Positions 35,501-48,918 are shown, numbered from the stretch's first letter. The stretch: 64,000 nt of DNA from Boletus sp. NGJ (GCA_019096195.1 JAGTXK010000052.1:124001-188000); one strand, 5' to 3'. A program made the numbers and translations. Notes: generated by a model from the letters alone, not told the origin.

Positions 35501-36100
35501 TCCGAACCGACCGACCCGACCAAGAAATTCGACGACAAACGACACGGCCCGTTCAAGGTGAAGCGTAAGGTAGGCGAGGCCTCCTACGAAGCTAGACCTC
35601 CCGCGAACGTGGAAAGGGATCCACCCCGTCTTCCACGAAGTCGCTCCTTACGCCCTACCACCCGGGCACCTCCCCCTCCCAGACGAAACCGAAACCACCC
35701 CCCCCGGTTATCGTCCAACAACAAGAAGAGTACGAAGTGGAGCACGTCGCCGACTCACGTAAGCGACGCGGCAAAACCGAGTACCTCGTACAGTGGAAAG
35801 GGTACCCCCGCGAAGAACGCACTTGGGAACCAAAACGGAACGTCTCAAACGCCCCACAGGCGATCGAGAAGTTCCACCGCAGAAAACCCCACCGCCATCC
35901 GCACGCTCGCCGACAACGAGTGCGACTGCCCAACGTGCGCCTTCCCCGGAACCCCCCTATTCGACGACCCATCCTTCCGCTCGTACGCGGCCTCCTCAAC
36001 CGCCTCCCCGACCACCTCTTCGAGATCCCCGACCCCACAGCGACGTCAAGCTCACCGGTATCATCATCGACCGGGAGTTCGATGGCTAAAAAGGGGGTAA

Positions 36101-36463
36101 TGAAACGAACTCGGACGTTTTTCTCCTTTATTTACGTAGTTAGCTAACACTTAGACGATCCCACGAACGCCTTACGTAGTTACCATTATACCTAGACCTT
36201 ACGTCTAGACCTACGTCACTACATTAGTCAGCCTACGTCACAACCCTATACCCATAGAACAGGCTAGACCCCACTACGTCACTCTACGTCATAGAGAACA
36301 TTCTAGTAGGTTCCACGACCGGCCCTAAGCTGGTCCATGCTCGCAGTAGTTAGTATATAAGGTAGCGCTACAACGCCTGTATTCGCTAATCTTGGAATTC
36401 CTCTTCTCTCTCTCGGACTACGCTCTTCGCGTCCCTTGAGATATTGAGGTTTGTTTCCTTTCA
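36101..36463 (+). repeat. 3' LTR of the GC-rich Ty3/Gypsy element
   Basis: Pairs with 29207-29570. Preceded by the polypurine tract 36088-36100 and followed by the TCCAC duplication and the remaining 3' end of the LINE. Confidence 0.9.
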
Positions 36464-36880
36464 TCCACCCAACACTTCCAAGCCACCCACGGGAACCTGA
36501 CCCCCCCACAAGACAAAATGTGAATACCCATGAAAGCCCAGAAAACCGCCTGCCCCACGACGAAGCACCAAACTCTTTCCCCCCCACAGCAGCCACAGCA
36601 TGCCAAGAACTCCCAAACCAGTACCCCAACACAATAGATCCAACACCTACATAGCTTACTATTTACTTTTTGCACACAAGGTCGCTCTCACAATCTCTTT
36701 AGGAACCACACAATCCACCCGCTCCCCCCTCCACAGTCCAGGAGCAAATACCATAGATATCACACAATAGATACACTACTACACAAGCACAGCACATATA
36801 TGGTCCACCATGGGGCAACACCCCAAAGGACTATAAACGAGGATTAAAAATAAATAAAAAATAAAAAAAGAGGTCATGGT

Positions 36881-39800
36881 TATGAAGGCAAATAATCATA
36901 ATGTGGTCAACATGTAGTATTGAATAATTATGGCACCCATGTCAGAATAATCCTAATAATTTAAAGAGGCTTGAACAGACCAAATATTATCACTGCATGA
37001 TGCTGACAGCTTCTCATTTGTATGCAACTTGAACATTATGCTCTGATTTCATTCTAGCCTGTCAGACTGCTCTCCACAAAAATGCCATATTATAGTTCTG
37101 AGCTTACATTGATTTCACTCCTGTTTGTTTTCACCTCCTTGAACTCATGCCCTTTGGCAGTCAACCAGAGCCTGCAAAGATGATCACTTCACATGTGAGC
37201 ATTGATTGGACAGGATTTAAGGGCCCCTTCTGCTGTAAGTAGAATAAACTGTGCATTTCACAGCCTCATTCCGGAAACAGAACTTTACCACTCTAGTCAA
37301 GTTGTCTGCCATTTTGATTATCTGAGTCTGCCTGTCTGCCCACTCTATTCAAGTCCATTCCACCCCATCCACCCTATCTGTCTACCTGCTCTCTTCCTTT
37401 GCCTTCCATCCAACTTCTCATGCAATCATGAGCAGGTAAACAATGATGTTTATTTTAGAGTCTGAGTCTAGGAATAATTTCTTCATTGTATCACTTACAA
37501 TGTACATGGCAGTCCTTTGCTTTTGTGATAATTCTGCCTCATCAGTAATTGAGATGGGCCCCATGGTTTAACAACACAAAGGGAGCTTCCAAGTTAGTAT
37601 TTGTATATGACTTGAATACAATCTGGGACTTGAAAGATGCAAACTTTGACTCAGGCTTGGCTGCATCTCTAGCATAGGCTAAAGGATAGTACTGAATGCT
37701 GGCATTAGTATGGTGACTGACCTCCCTGTTGATTATACACATACACAAGTATGTATTAGCATCTGCAAACTTCACAAGTAATGTTATTGCTTTACCAACT
37801 CTTTCACTAAGAGCAAGCCCTCTTATTGGCTGACAAGCATTTAACTGATCCCCAAAAGTGTCTTATAGCACGATTTATACACTACCCCCTTTATATTTTG
37901 TTACACAATAGTTTATGCAACATTTTCAGATTCCTGATGTATCAACCAACTCCCAACAACTTCTCAAATGCTTCACTTGAAGTGTAGACTGTGTTAAAAG
38001 GTCATATGCCAGAAGTGGGATGCAAACAATATAGAACAGATTGGCAGATGTTATTTATAATAGTGGACAAAGTACAGTAGGACAAATAGCTACAAGATAA
38101 GCTACTGTATTGGATAAGCAGTGTTGCAGTATTGTAGTAGCATCCAACAGACTGATCAGCTGGCATATTTGTTAAATATTTATATGAGTGCAGTAGTATA
38201 GCCACTACTTACATAGTCATGGAGTAATAGTGACTACACACAGGTAGTGTACAAATTGTTTCAAACATGTTGTACATACATGCAAATGATATCCTACCTA
38301 CATATTACTGATAATTTCTGTCAATCATTAACTCTTTGTAAACCTCATTTGGGCATGTACATGAAACTGTGGCTAGCCAATGTTGTCTGCTTTGTGTTTT
38401 TCACCTGGTCATGACAAAGCCTGAAGTGCACAAAGATGATGGAGAAAGTCAGGTGAAGAATCCACACCTACTTGTGATACATATCTAGCCTTGAGCTTCT
38501 CAGCCAGTGCAAGCAGCTCAGATATCACCATTACTGGCACCTTATGAAAATCATCCTCATTGTCTGAATCCACCTCAATAGCATCAATGACCTTCAGAAA
38601 TAATTTTGGCATTATCCTTAAACATCTTTGCCTCTATATTAAGATCTTCTCACTCCTCATGAGAATCAAGAAGTTCATTGATGGAAAGTGGGGTTCCAAA
38701 AATATGATTATTGTTTTTGAGAATTGTTATGGAGTCTGTCAAGTCTTGTTCAAGCACTTTGAGCTAGGGAGGCTTTGAAATGGAGAGTTTAAGCATGAGA
38801 CCTGATTGCTAACATGCTGCTGACACAAGCTCTTCAATAGCTGCACTAGTTTACACAGTGTCACCCTTCACATCCATAATGGCTTTGAGGGCAGGTGCCC
38901 AGTTGGATGTGACATAGTGACTGCTGAGATATTGTTATAATGTGATCTCAGCAAGTGGGAGTGGGATTTCACTTGTTGCAAATTCACAAATGATGGCCCA
39001 TGCACCAGGATTGGCATGAGCTGGGTGTGATGACAGAGCAGTTGTTATGGTTATGGAAGGGGGTACATCTTTTTCTCTTCCTTCTCCTCCTCCCAGACTA
39101 TGGGATGACCTCTTCCTAGACTCTGACCAGGGATTCCTCTGCAACACCAACACAAGTATCACCTTATTCAGAACTCCCTTTCTAGGCAATATATCACTAT
39201 GGCTGTAACACAGCCTGTTCTGTTTCCTTTTACATGCATTTCCTCTTTTGATCAGAACATAGACATTGCCTCCTTGGCTGTATTCTCTCGCACACAGCCC
39301 AGTATTCCATTTTCCTCATTTGACTGATGATATGATCTTTTATGGTAATATCCTAGTATTACCATATACAATACAAAGCCTGCCCTGAATGGAGAAGGTC
39401 TATTTATACAGGCGTCCGCCCTTCATGTAAATCCCAATCTAGATCTACACAACTTTCTGTGTAATCTACCAGCTCTTCCAGCTCTCGGTTCCACTTCACC
39501 TCAGAAGCCTGCTTCTGCTCTGGAGGTGATCACCACAGTGCTTGTGATCATCCTTCTCATCACTTCACACCTGTGTGGCCTCGTTGCCATCCACCAGTGT
39601 CTCTAGCTGTTGGCAACTCCAACATCAACAGAGGTTGGCCTGTGTAAGCCCAGGACTTCGCCACTAACAGCACAGTAAATCCAGAACTCTGCCACTAGTA
39701 CCATATTGGTCAGAACTCCACCACTGACACCATATAGGATAGGTCTGCCCTTCCATCAGATCACACCACCATCCTCAAAGTCTGAGACTCCACCATCGGT

Positions 39801-40970
39801 CATAGAGTAGGCTCCAACCCCAAGGGAGGCTCTATGTGAAAGCTAGCCATTGGTCCCCAGTCTGAGGAACATTGGGGCTTAGGAGGTATTTTCCCCTCAA
39901 GTCTGGCTAGTCCAGTAATCACACAGGGTTGATTACTCAGGAATGTGTCACTTGTTACATGGCATAACAGCAGTGGCCATTTGAATCCCAGTGTGATTCC
40001 AGCAATGCTGGATAGTTGTAGATGTCACAGCAGTCCAAGTTTGGACTGCCATCATCATCACCTCATAAAAAGTGATCTTCTAGATGTTGTTGCTGCCACT
40101 TAGCCTACCAGCCTCATCAAGTTCAATTGCACAAAGACAAAATTAGCAACAATTACAAGCTTTGAAGCATCAAATGATGATGACATCAAGGGGCTGGATA
40201 AACAAGATGAGATTTCATTTGAAATTTTTTTTTTGAATGTTGCAGGGTGTAAATAAAATCTTATGATCCAAGAAATTATCTACAAGAAGGCAAATATATC
40301 ACCACTTGATGCTCATTGTGATATTGAGTGCTTTGACCCATCTGTGTGCTTTGTAGATCAAATTCAATGTAAAAAAGAGTTATGGCATCCTTACTTCTCA
40401 AACAGCTCACTGTTATGAATGGACAACTCCAATGCAACTCCAATGAACCGGAGTTACTTGAGGGTATCAGGACTTGGCTTTACCTTATGTGGTGCACCCT
40501 TGCTCAAGTCCAATGTCCTGGATTTCAAGGATGTAGGAGAATTAGAGGTATAGACTCAATATGGTCAAACATCAAGTCAAGCAGAGGTCAGAGTGAGTCA
40601 TTGAGACTCAGATGAAGGATAGGAGTGATGTTCAGAGTTGATATTCTATAGGAGTAGTACTGAGAATTTATATATGATCAGAATTGAGATTACTAATGGA
40701 GTTTATAAGGTATAATGAGTGAGTAGCTGAGTAAAGAGAATGGAAATAGAACCTGGCTGAAGCAGTGCTCCTAAGCAAGATAGACACTGGGTCGGAGACA
40801 GCTATGAAGTGGGACTAGGACAGATAAGGAAGTATAGATTTATGTATGAATGAAGAAGTATAAATACTACACAGAGGGAGTCACAAGTTCAAGAGTATGA
40901 GAATGTGCTCCAGGGGAGAACATGCCAGAGTTATGGACAGAGTTCCAGAGTTGGACTTGTTGAGTTACAC
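36881..40970. other. AT-rich 4-kb stretch, old repeats, no recognised gene
   Basis: Frames are short. On the minus strand 39200-38400 reads as disconnected pieces (SHYVTSNWAPALKAIMD; KLFLKVIDAIEVDSDNEDDF), which look like a decayed protein of about 250 residues that I cannot name. A 26-base hairpin lies near 39340-39365. A TGTTATGAA start at 40412 may begin another LTR, not confirmed. Nothing else is supported. Confidence 0.45.
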
Positions 40971-41992
40971 TGAAAGGAACTTGCAATGAACAGAAGAAAG
41001 AAACCTAAATCTGATATCTCAAGCATTGCCAACTGAGGCAATATGTAAGAGAGAGAAAGGCAATTTCAAAGCTAAGTGAAACAAGGTACTCTACCAGCTA
41101 CTTATATACTACCAATAGTGGCACATGGACCATGCTATGCTATGATGTCATGGATACTGGATATGACATCACAAGAATGAGGAGTGTTAGCATCCAATAG
41201 CAAAAAAGAGAAATGTGGGAATGAGATGCATGTGGTGTATGCATGTATGTGGAATGTAGTCGTCCATGATGCTCTAGGCATGGCTACATTGTGATATATC
41301 AGAAGGAACTAATAGATCAGAATGGAGAGATGAAATGAAAGGAGAAATCTAAGTGTAGGGCTTCCAGAGGGTTCTGGGGATGTTCCAGTCAGAATGCTCA
41401 GAATACTCGGAATGCTCAGGATGGTTCTGGTTGGGAACTTAGGATGGTTGGAGCACTTGGAATGTGTACCCTATAAATAACTTGTTGATCTAGTGTTGCT
41501 TGATTAGTATTTGTGGCAGTATGATAGATGATCTACAGTGTGAGCCAAGGATGGGGGGTTAAGCAGGGGAGTTGAGGATCTGGAGGTGAACTCTTGATTA
41601 GTACTTGTGTAGAGTACTGAGCGCTGTGTCAGATACATCTATGGGCCTTGTGTGGATACCGAGCACTGCATCAGGTATATCCATGGGGTGTTGTAGTTTA
41701 GAGGCATGCAGGCCTGTGCTTGTGGCAGTGAATGGCAGGGTTAGCTGTGGAGCTACTTGGTGTCGTAGGTGTAATAGATACAATGAGGATACAACTAGTG
41801 AAAGCATATGCAGGTATAGTCAGTGGTGTGGTGTGTCATATAGGGAAGGATACAATGAGTGACTACTCTAGGTGTATACAAGGTGAGGTGAGGATGGAGT
41901 TTGGTGAATGATAGGCGAGTGTATCGTCTATAGATAGTGTGGGAGTGTAGAGGGGTAGCAATAAATAGTGGGTATCACAAGTAAACATTTCA
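40971..41992 (-). repeat. LTR-like repeat, family 2, second copy
   Basis: Inverted relative of 18525-19902 (without its nested LTR), bounded by TGAAA and TTTCA, 1022 bases. No convincing 5-bp duplication: flanks read TACAC and TATAT. It is a solo or truncated remnant. Confidence 0.65.
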
Positions 41993-42391
41993 TATATGGG
42001 ATATGACACTCACTCATCATCCAAGCCTTTTTGTTGCTTTGATAGTTAAAGCCTACACTCTGTGAAGTCTTGCTATCAAGGCAGCATGGCTTTCATGCAT
42101 AGTCAATGAAAAATGGTGGAAGCTTCTTGCTTCTGTTAGTATTCATGGCAAATCCAAGTGCTAAATAAAAATTTTCTTTTTTCTTTCCATTCATTTGTTT
42201 CAATCCAAGTCCTTGATCAGGTGGCACTCTAGATTAACAGATAAGTTTTTTTTTTTCTAATGGATTAATGTGTTTCTTACATTATGAAAAGGCTAGTTTC
42301 ATCAAAATTGAATCTGTCCTTTATTAGAAATATTGACAAGATCTTTGCTGTCTGTTTTTGTTCTGTCAACATTGCCTTAGGATTCACTCAT
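41993..42391. other. AT-rich, nothing recognised
   Basis: About 0.4 kb of low-complexity AT-rich sequence without a recognised gene or repeat family. Confidence 0.45.
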
Positions 42392-42573
42392 TAGTAAAAC
42401 AGGACTAACTGTTCAGTGCTAAACAGTACTGGACAGTAACATAGTGCTCATAGTGAGGGTCCAACTGGATAGTGGTTTGATAGTACTATGACAGTATCTC
42501 ATAGTCTGTTTATAGTGTGGCCATAGTCTGTCATAGTATTCTCATAGTACTTCCATAGTGGTCATAGTGATGC

Positions 42574-43030
42574 TGTTATGAACTGTAAGGTGCACACCAC
42601 AAGGCTCGACTACTCATAGGCTACACAAGTCCTGACTCAATGGATGAGGTGGGGAGTTGTTGTCTGTACTATTCCCAACCCTACAATAACCAGAGTGATC
42701 AAGGCAATGGGTTGTTGAAGGAAGAATACAAATGGATTAGACTAGGGATTCCAGTTGTCAAAGTGCTACTTTATATATGTACAAGAATGGTGCACAGACC
42801 AAGCTGTGCATGTGATAAATTACTATATATAGTAAGATGGAAATTAATAGGGCTGTGTGGGAAAGATGGAGATTAAAGAGTCATGGATCATATAAGATAT
42901 GATGTTATATGATGTCATAGGTTCTAGACTATATCATGTGATTGTTTCCATAGTCATGTGACTTGATGAGAAAAGAGTTCAAAAAAATGAAAAGTAAGTG
43001 TCATTGTGGAAAATATTTAATATCATAACA
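42574..43030 (-). repeat. 3' LTR of the family-1 element
   Basis: 457 bases bounded by TGTTATGA and TCATAACA. Adjacent polypurine tract at 43031-43044 (minus strand). Confidence 0.9.
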
Positions 43031-46000
43031 CTACCCCCTTTTTAGGACTTGAATTCCAGGCGAGTTGTGGTTTTTGTGGTTTCTATGAAGTTTTTATAAG
43101 GAGTGAATAGAGAAGCAAATGATGCTATGAATAAACTACAAAGTTTCCATGGTGTGGAAGGATGTTGTTGATGGAAATGTGCAACTGCATCCAGTGCAGT
43201 ATTAATTATGTCACTAGATTCCCATATATGATCTGTTTCATTATATCCCTTCCAATGCACTGAATATTCTAATTTCTGATTCTTCATTCAGGAAGCGGCT
43301 ATGAAGTCTACTTCAAATTGCTCTTTGCCTTCTTCATCAATCTCAATGGCTTCAGGATGAGATTTTGGCTGACCAGGCAGCGTTTTTCAGTATAGTTTAA
43401 TGTGTGAAATATTCACAGTTGGATGTATATAAATAGAATTAGGCATTTTGAGCATAACAGCATTTGGTAGGACTTGAGTGATTTTGTAAGGTCCTATCCA
43501 TTTTTGTGTTAACTTCTTTGCCATGTATAGAAGTTTTAATTTATCAGTGGAAAGCCAGACTTGCTGACCAATAGAATATTCTGGAGCTTTGGATTGTTTT
43601 TTATCAGAAGAGGTGATCATCCTCTCACATGACACTTCTAGCGCTTCTTCTATCTCCTTATGGTTTTGGCCAACTTCTCCCACAAAGCCAATGAGATTTC
43701 CTTTGAAACCCATGCAAGGTGCATAGTTTTGTGTAACCTTGAAGGGTATCTCTCCAGTGGCTGTAGTAACAGTGTTGTTGTAAGAGAATTGAGCTAGCTT
43801 CAACCATCTAGCCCATTCGTCTTGTTTCTTTCCAGCATAAGTGCAGAGATATTGTTCAAGATCTCTGTTTATGCACTCTGTATGTATGTCTGTTTGCAGA
43901 TGGTATGCTGTAGAGATTTTTTGTTTAACACCAAGTAACTTGCAAAATTCTTGTGTAAATGCTGAGACAAATTGAGGTCCTTAATCTGAAATGAGAGTGG
44001 AAGGGAGTCCATGTGTACACCAGACATGGTCTCAGAATAGAATAGCTAAATCTTTGGAAGAGCATGTATCGTAAGTGGGAATAAATACAACTTCTTTAGA
44101 AAATCAATTGATGATTACATAGATAGCCATAAATGATTGTGAAGGTGGTAAACCAGTTATAAAGTCTACTGAAAGATCTTTCCATGGTCTTTTTGCCACA
44201 GGGAGTGGAATAATTTTACCTGCCAGTGCCTTTTGCTTACCCTTCGTGAGGGTGCACACTTGATAGTAATCTACATACTGTATGTTTTTACATTCTTTGT
44301 GACTCCTGGCCACAAGAAATAACGAGAGAGAGTATGTATTGTTTTTGAATGTCCTCCATGACCAGCAATGGGAGAGTCATGGCATAGAGTTAAAAGTTCT
44401 GTACATAATAATTTGGGTATGAAGATTTTGTCATTTTCATTTTTGAAAATATTTAAATCAGAAGAGAAGAGGAAATTGTTTATTGCATTGATGTTTTGTT
44501 TTTTAGATTCATTTTGTAGTTTTGTAAAGAAATCCAAATAAAGAAAAACATTGTTGATAAAAATAGAAGGAGGAAGAATGGTAACATTTTAATTGTGGTC
44601 AACCACTACATTGCCATGATCAGGTCGTCAAGATAAAGCATCCACTCTACCATTTGAAGAACCTAGTTTGTAGACAAAGAAATAATTAAATTCTTGAAGA
44701 ATAGCATGCCAGCATGCTTGATGACCACTAAGGGTCTGTGGCTTCTTCCAATATTCCAAGTTTTTGTGATTGGTTCAGATTTCAAATCTTTCACAACCTA
44801 TTAGATAATGGCGCCATTCTTCCAATGCTTGAATCACTGCAAGCAATTCTTTGTCATAAATAGGATAGTTGCATTCTGCACTATCGAAAGAATGTGAAAT
44901 GAAGACAATTAGATGCCAATTACCATCTTTGCATAGGGTTGAGAGCACTGTTCCCATTGTGATGTCTGAGGCATTGGTTTCCACACACACTTCTTGATCA
45001 CAATTAGGATAGGTGAGAAGTGGTGCTTTTGTAAATTTTCTTTCTAAGGTTTTGAAAGCTTGTTGTTGATTTGGTCCCCATTTGAATGAAATGTCTTTCT
45101 TGGTAAGATCGTTCAGGGAACACACTATTTCCATGAAGCCTTTGATGAAACATCTATAATATTTACATTACCTGAGGAATCCTTGGAGTTGCTTTAGTCA
45201 GGTGGAAACTGGCCAATCCATGACTCCTGCCACTTTCTTCAATTGCATCTCTACCCCCTTTTTAGATACTACCATACCTAGAAAGTCCACTTTGTCTATA
45301 GAGAAGGTGCACTTTTCTGATTTTATGTATAGATTGTTCTCACACAAGCAACAGAGAACTTCCTTGACAACCTCCTTGTGCTCTTTTTTGAACTTCCCAG
45401 ATGTGAATATCATACAATCATTGATATAGATAACCACCACTGCATACATGTCGTTAAATATGTCATTTATCATAGTTTGGAATGTGGGGGGAGAATTCAT
45501 TAAGCTGAAATACATTACCATTGGTTCATAAGCACCTATAGGCGTTACAAATGCCACCTTCCATTCATCTCCTTCTTTAATATGGACATTGTTGTATCCC
45601 CATCAGAGATCCATTGCTGTAAACATATCCATGTTCTTGAGCCTGTCAATTAGTTATGAAATAAGAGGGAAAGAATAGGAATTCTTAATGGTGCCTTCAT
45701 TTAAATATCTGTAGTCTATGACCATACATTTTTTACCGTCCTTTTTTGGAATAAAGAAGACTGGAGATGTTTGTGGAGATTTCGAAGGTTTGATATATCC
45801 CTTCTTTACTTTTTTTTCTATGAATGCCCTGACTTCTTCCATTTCAATGTCAGAAAGGGGAATGATGTGTCCTTTCTTGGAAGAGAAGTCTTCTTTGAGA
45901 TCTATGGCATGATTCCAATGTTTCCTTACAGATATTCTTACTCTGAGAAAACATCTAAAAATTCATAATAAGTTGGCGGAACCTTTTCTTTGAGTCCTTC

Positions 46001-48440
46001 TTCAATAGTACATAGATTGACTGGCATATATGAAGAAGAAGGTCTGAGTCCCATAACTTTATAGTAGGAGGTACAGCGAGGAAAGGAAATTGTTTGTTTA
46101 ACCCAATCGATATTGGGGTTATGGTGGTAAAGCCAGTTATACCCAATAATTATATGATGGGTTCTGAGTTTAGATATGTAAGCATCAATCACTTCATAAT
46201 GTCCTCACACTTCCACAATCAGTGTTATCACATGACAGATAGGTCTGATAGCTCCTTCCATACCATCTGTGTTATGTATCTTAATCAGTTGTGTGATATT
46301 ATAATATGGAATGTCATGATGAGTAACATAGTCCTGATCAATAAATGTATGTGACACTCCCGAATTCAAGAGGGATTTGAATCAGTAACATGACCACTAT
46401 TTGTTGACTTTGCATGATATAACCATCTCAAGCAAGAATCCTCTGCCGAATGACAAGGTTGATGCTTGGTTCAATGTAACTTTTGTGGGTTTATAGATAG
46501 AAAAGACTCTCTGTTGTTTCACAAGAGAATTAAGCACACTTATTTCTGATGTCACGCTTGATAGAGACACCCTTTCAGATTGCAGAGATAAATTACGTAA
46601 AATGGAAAACATATTGATAATGGGGAAATCTGACTCTGTATAGTCTATAAGAGAAGAAGAAGGAAATTGTTCTGGCCACTGAGTTCCCTTGACACTCATT
46701 GGTGTTGTCCATTTAAAGCTTCAGTTGCTCTTGCCTTAGCTTCTACCTCAAACTTGTCTCTATAATATGCTTTTGCCCCTTCAGAAACATATGCCCTTTG
46801 TGTTACACTTGGTACCACTGTAGCTGTGGGAGGAGTAGGAAGCGGTTGTCTGGTGTAATGCTCTTGTCTGGTCTGGGATTGGTTAAAAAATGCGGGATAC
46901 TCATTTTCTCCCATTGGTTGCTCTACGTACTGTAAGAGCCTTGGTTCTAGTCCCGGATCATTTGCCTTTGCTGAGGCAGACATGTAGTGCGACAGTAGGG
47001 GTTTGTTGGGCAATTGGGCTTTATATGCCCAGGTTTCCCACAGTAGAAACAGGTCCTTGTGTCTTTCAACAGTCCAGCCTGCTAGACATCTATCTCCATG
47101 GGGGCATCTCAGCCCAGTTGTGTACCAACCAACATGAATTGTGGATGATATTGTTGTGGGGGTTGCCCACAAGGAGGGGGGTAGAATGAACAGGGAGGAA
47201 AACATGATGGAGCAGTAGGAGAGCCCCGTTCTACCTGCATTTGTTTGAATGCCCTCCCAATGGTTCAATATGAGATTACTAGGTCCTCATAATCATACAT
47301 TCTCACAGGGTTGTTTAAGCAAGATTTTTCATAAATTCTAAAATCTATTACCTTTTTAATGAGGACCGCTGCATGGTTATCGTCAATCATTGATTCCTTA
47401 TGTAGAACCTTGAACCTTTGCAGGAACTGGTCTACTGGGTGTCTGTTTTGCTTGCGAGCCTCCAATTTCTTTAGTGACTCATGTGATAGGGTATTGATGC
47501 AGAAGTGGGCATGAATTTGCTTCTGCATTTTTTTCCATGTGGGTCATGCTGCTTCGCCTTTGGTCAAAAGAAGATTGCCATTGGCATCTATTGTGAGTTC
47601 ATCTTCTTGTTCAAGATAATACTCTAGTATTAATTGGCCAAATCCTTCTGCCTTTCCTTCTAGGTGTGAGAGTACAGCGACCACAAGGATTTTATCATTT
47701 TTCTATTTTTGTGTAGCGACCTACAGACACAGTTTGACCCACCAACTCCTGAAGGTGGTGCAATTGCCATTCCATTTTCCAGGGTCAATGATTTTCTTGG
47801 TAATGTTTTCCTTGTCATGCTCAAGCATGAGGTCTATGAGCTTTTGGACAAGTTTATTAACATCCATGCAAGACATACTTTATAACAGGTTTAAGGAGGG
47901 AGGTTGGTCGGAGGTAAGAGCAATGGATTGCGATGCAATATAAGGTGAAGGCAGAGGAAGGACAAAGAGGTCTCTGCCTATTGGGATTTGCTTGATAAAT
48001 TTTCCTAGGTCGGGCTTCTTTCAGCACCTTACTACCCAGTATCTTACAACTAGGTTCTGGGGTGCCTATGAATGAATCGAAATATAGATCATTGAAAATG
48101 ATGGGTGAATTGGAGGGGGGATCCAGATCCACCTGGCTTTGGCATAAGAGAATACTACCCTCGTTAGTCATGACATTACAGTTAATCACAAGAACCTGGG
48201 TTCACTATCATAATAACCAGCGTATACTCAAGTCAGCACCCACTTGAGAAAGGGGACTACTGCACTATGTCCAGCAGTAACTTTATCCATATTTATGATG
48301 CCGGACAAGCGTATATAACTAGTGTTTCGTCAAGTGCTATACTCATCACCATCAAGTGGTGAAGACTTCAGATGTCCCTTAAACACTGGGCCTGCATATA
48401 TGATGTCTTCTTAGCTCTGGAGTCCAAGTGTTGCATATAA

Positions 48441-48450
48441 AGTCTAATCC
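48441..48450 (-). promoter_or_regulatory. Self-priming primer-binding site
   Basis: On the minus strand GGATTAGACT, three bases inside the 5' LTR, is the exact complement of AGTCTAATCC near the predicted transcript start (48623-48614), about 35 bases after the TATA box. Same layout as at 29571-29581 in the other element. Confidence 0.65.
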
Positions 48451-48453
48451 AAG

Positions 48454-48918
48454 TGTTATGAACCATAAGGCACATACCACAAGGCTCAACTACTCACAGG
48501 CTATACAAGTCCTGGCTCAATGGATGAGGTGGGAAGTCATTGTCCATACTATTCCCAACCCTATAATGACCAGAGTGATCAAGGCAATAGGTTGTTGAAG
48601 CAAGAATACAAATGGATTAGACTAGGGATTCCAGTTGTCAAAGTGCTACTTTATATATGTACAAGGATGGTGCATAGACCAAGCTGTGCATGTGATAAAT
48701 TACTATGTATAGTAAGACAGAAATTAATAGGGCTGTGTGAGAAAGATGGAGATTAAAGAGTCGTGGATCACATGAGGTATGATGTCATATGACATCATAG
48801 GTTCTAGACCATATCATGTGATTGTTTCCACAGTCACATGACTTGATGAGAAAAGAGTTCAAAGAAATAAAAAGTAAGTGTCATTGTAAAAAGTTTGAAA
48901 ATATTTAATATCATAACA
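48454..48918 (-). repeat. 5' LTR of the family-1 element
   Basis: 465 bases. TATA-type box near 48650-48660 on the minus strand. The segment 48614-48623 is complementary to the primer-binding site just inside the LTR. Confidence 0.9.

Larger units (their letters stand above)
29207..36463 (+). mobile_element. Ty3/Gypsy chromovirus-type LTR retrotransposon, broken
   Basis: GC-rich element with LTRs at 29207-29570 and 36101-36463 and 5-bp duplication TCCAC (29202-29206 and 36464-36468). Order: leader, gag (about 30430-31930, with a CCHC-like knuckle near 31700), protease (about 32440-32790), reverse transcriptase (about 33090-33620), RNase H (about 33980-34250), integrase with zinc head (about 34600-35560), chromodomain (about 35720-35890) and a polypurine tract (36088-36100). 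The coding part has several breaks, roughly ten or fewer, so it is a fossil. LTRs differ at roughly 8-9 percent by eye, a moderately old insertion. It lies inside the 3' part of the LINE. Confidence 0.92.
23353..36868 (+). mobile_element. Full-length LINE (Tad1-like), split by a Ty3/Gypsy insertion
   Basis: Non-LTR retrotransposon with ORF1 (CCHC knuckles), APE-type endonuclease, reverse transcriptase, RNase H and a Cys/His C-terminal motif, ending in an A-rich tail (36845-36868). It is flanked by a 12-bp duplication, so it looks complete at both ends. The net length without the nested element at 29207-36468 is about 6.25 kb. The RNase H and the fungal host suggest the Tad1 clade. Both ORFs contain many stops, most of them TGA at Trp positions, so it is inactive under the standard code. 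Confidence 0.88.
42574..48918 (-). mobile_element. Ty3/Gypsy chromodomain LTR retrotransposon, family 1, broken
   Basis: AT-rich element on the minus strand with LTRs at 48454-48918 (5') and 42574-43030 (3') and 5-bp duplication GATGC (42569-42573 and 48919-48923). Order along the minus strand: gag (about 47940-46700, CCHC knuckle near 47030), protease (about 46350-46000), reverse transcriptase (about 45850-45200), RNase H (about 45130-44775), integrase with zinc head (about 44540-43390), chromodomain (43290-43040) and a polypurine tract directly before the 3' LTR (43031-43044). The coding part has many breaks, roughly ten or more, so it is a fossil. LTRs differ by about 8 percent. Two solo LTRs of the family lie at 19331 and 21193. 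Confidence 0.93.

Noticed and set aside
37202-39189. Several 60-90 codon frames in the AT-rich stretch
   Set aside because: Isolated, short and without recognisable motifs; at best pieces of a decayed protein on the minus strand near 38400-39200.
40412-40970. Possible further LTR beginning TGTTATGAA and ending GAGTTACA
   Set aside because: The ends are only partly inverted, no 5-bp duplication is seen, and it abuts the family-2 repeat, so the border is not supported.
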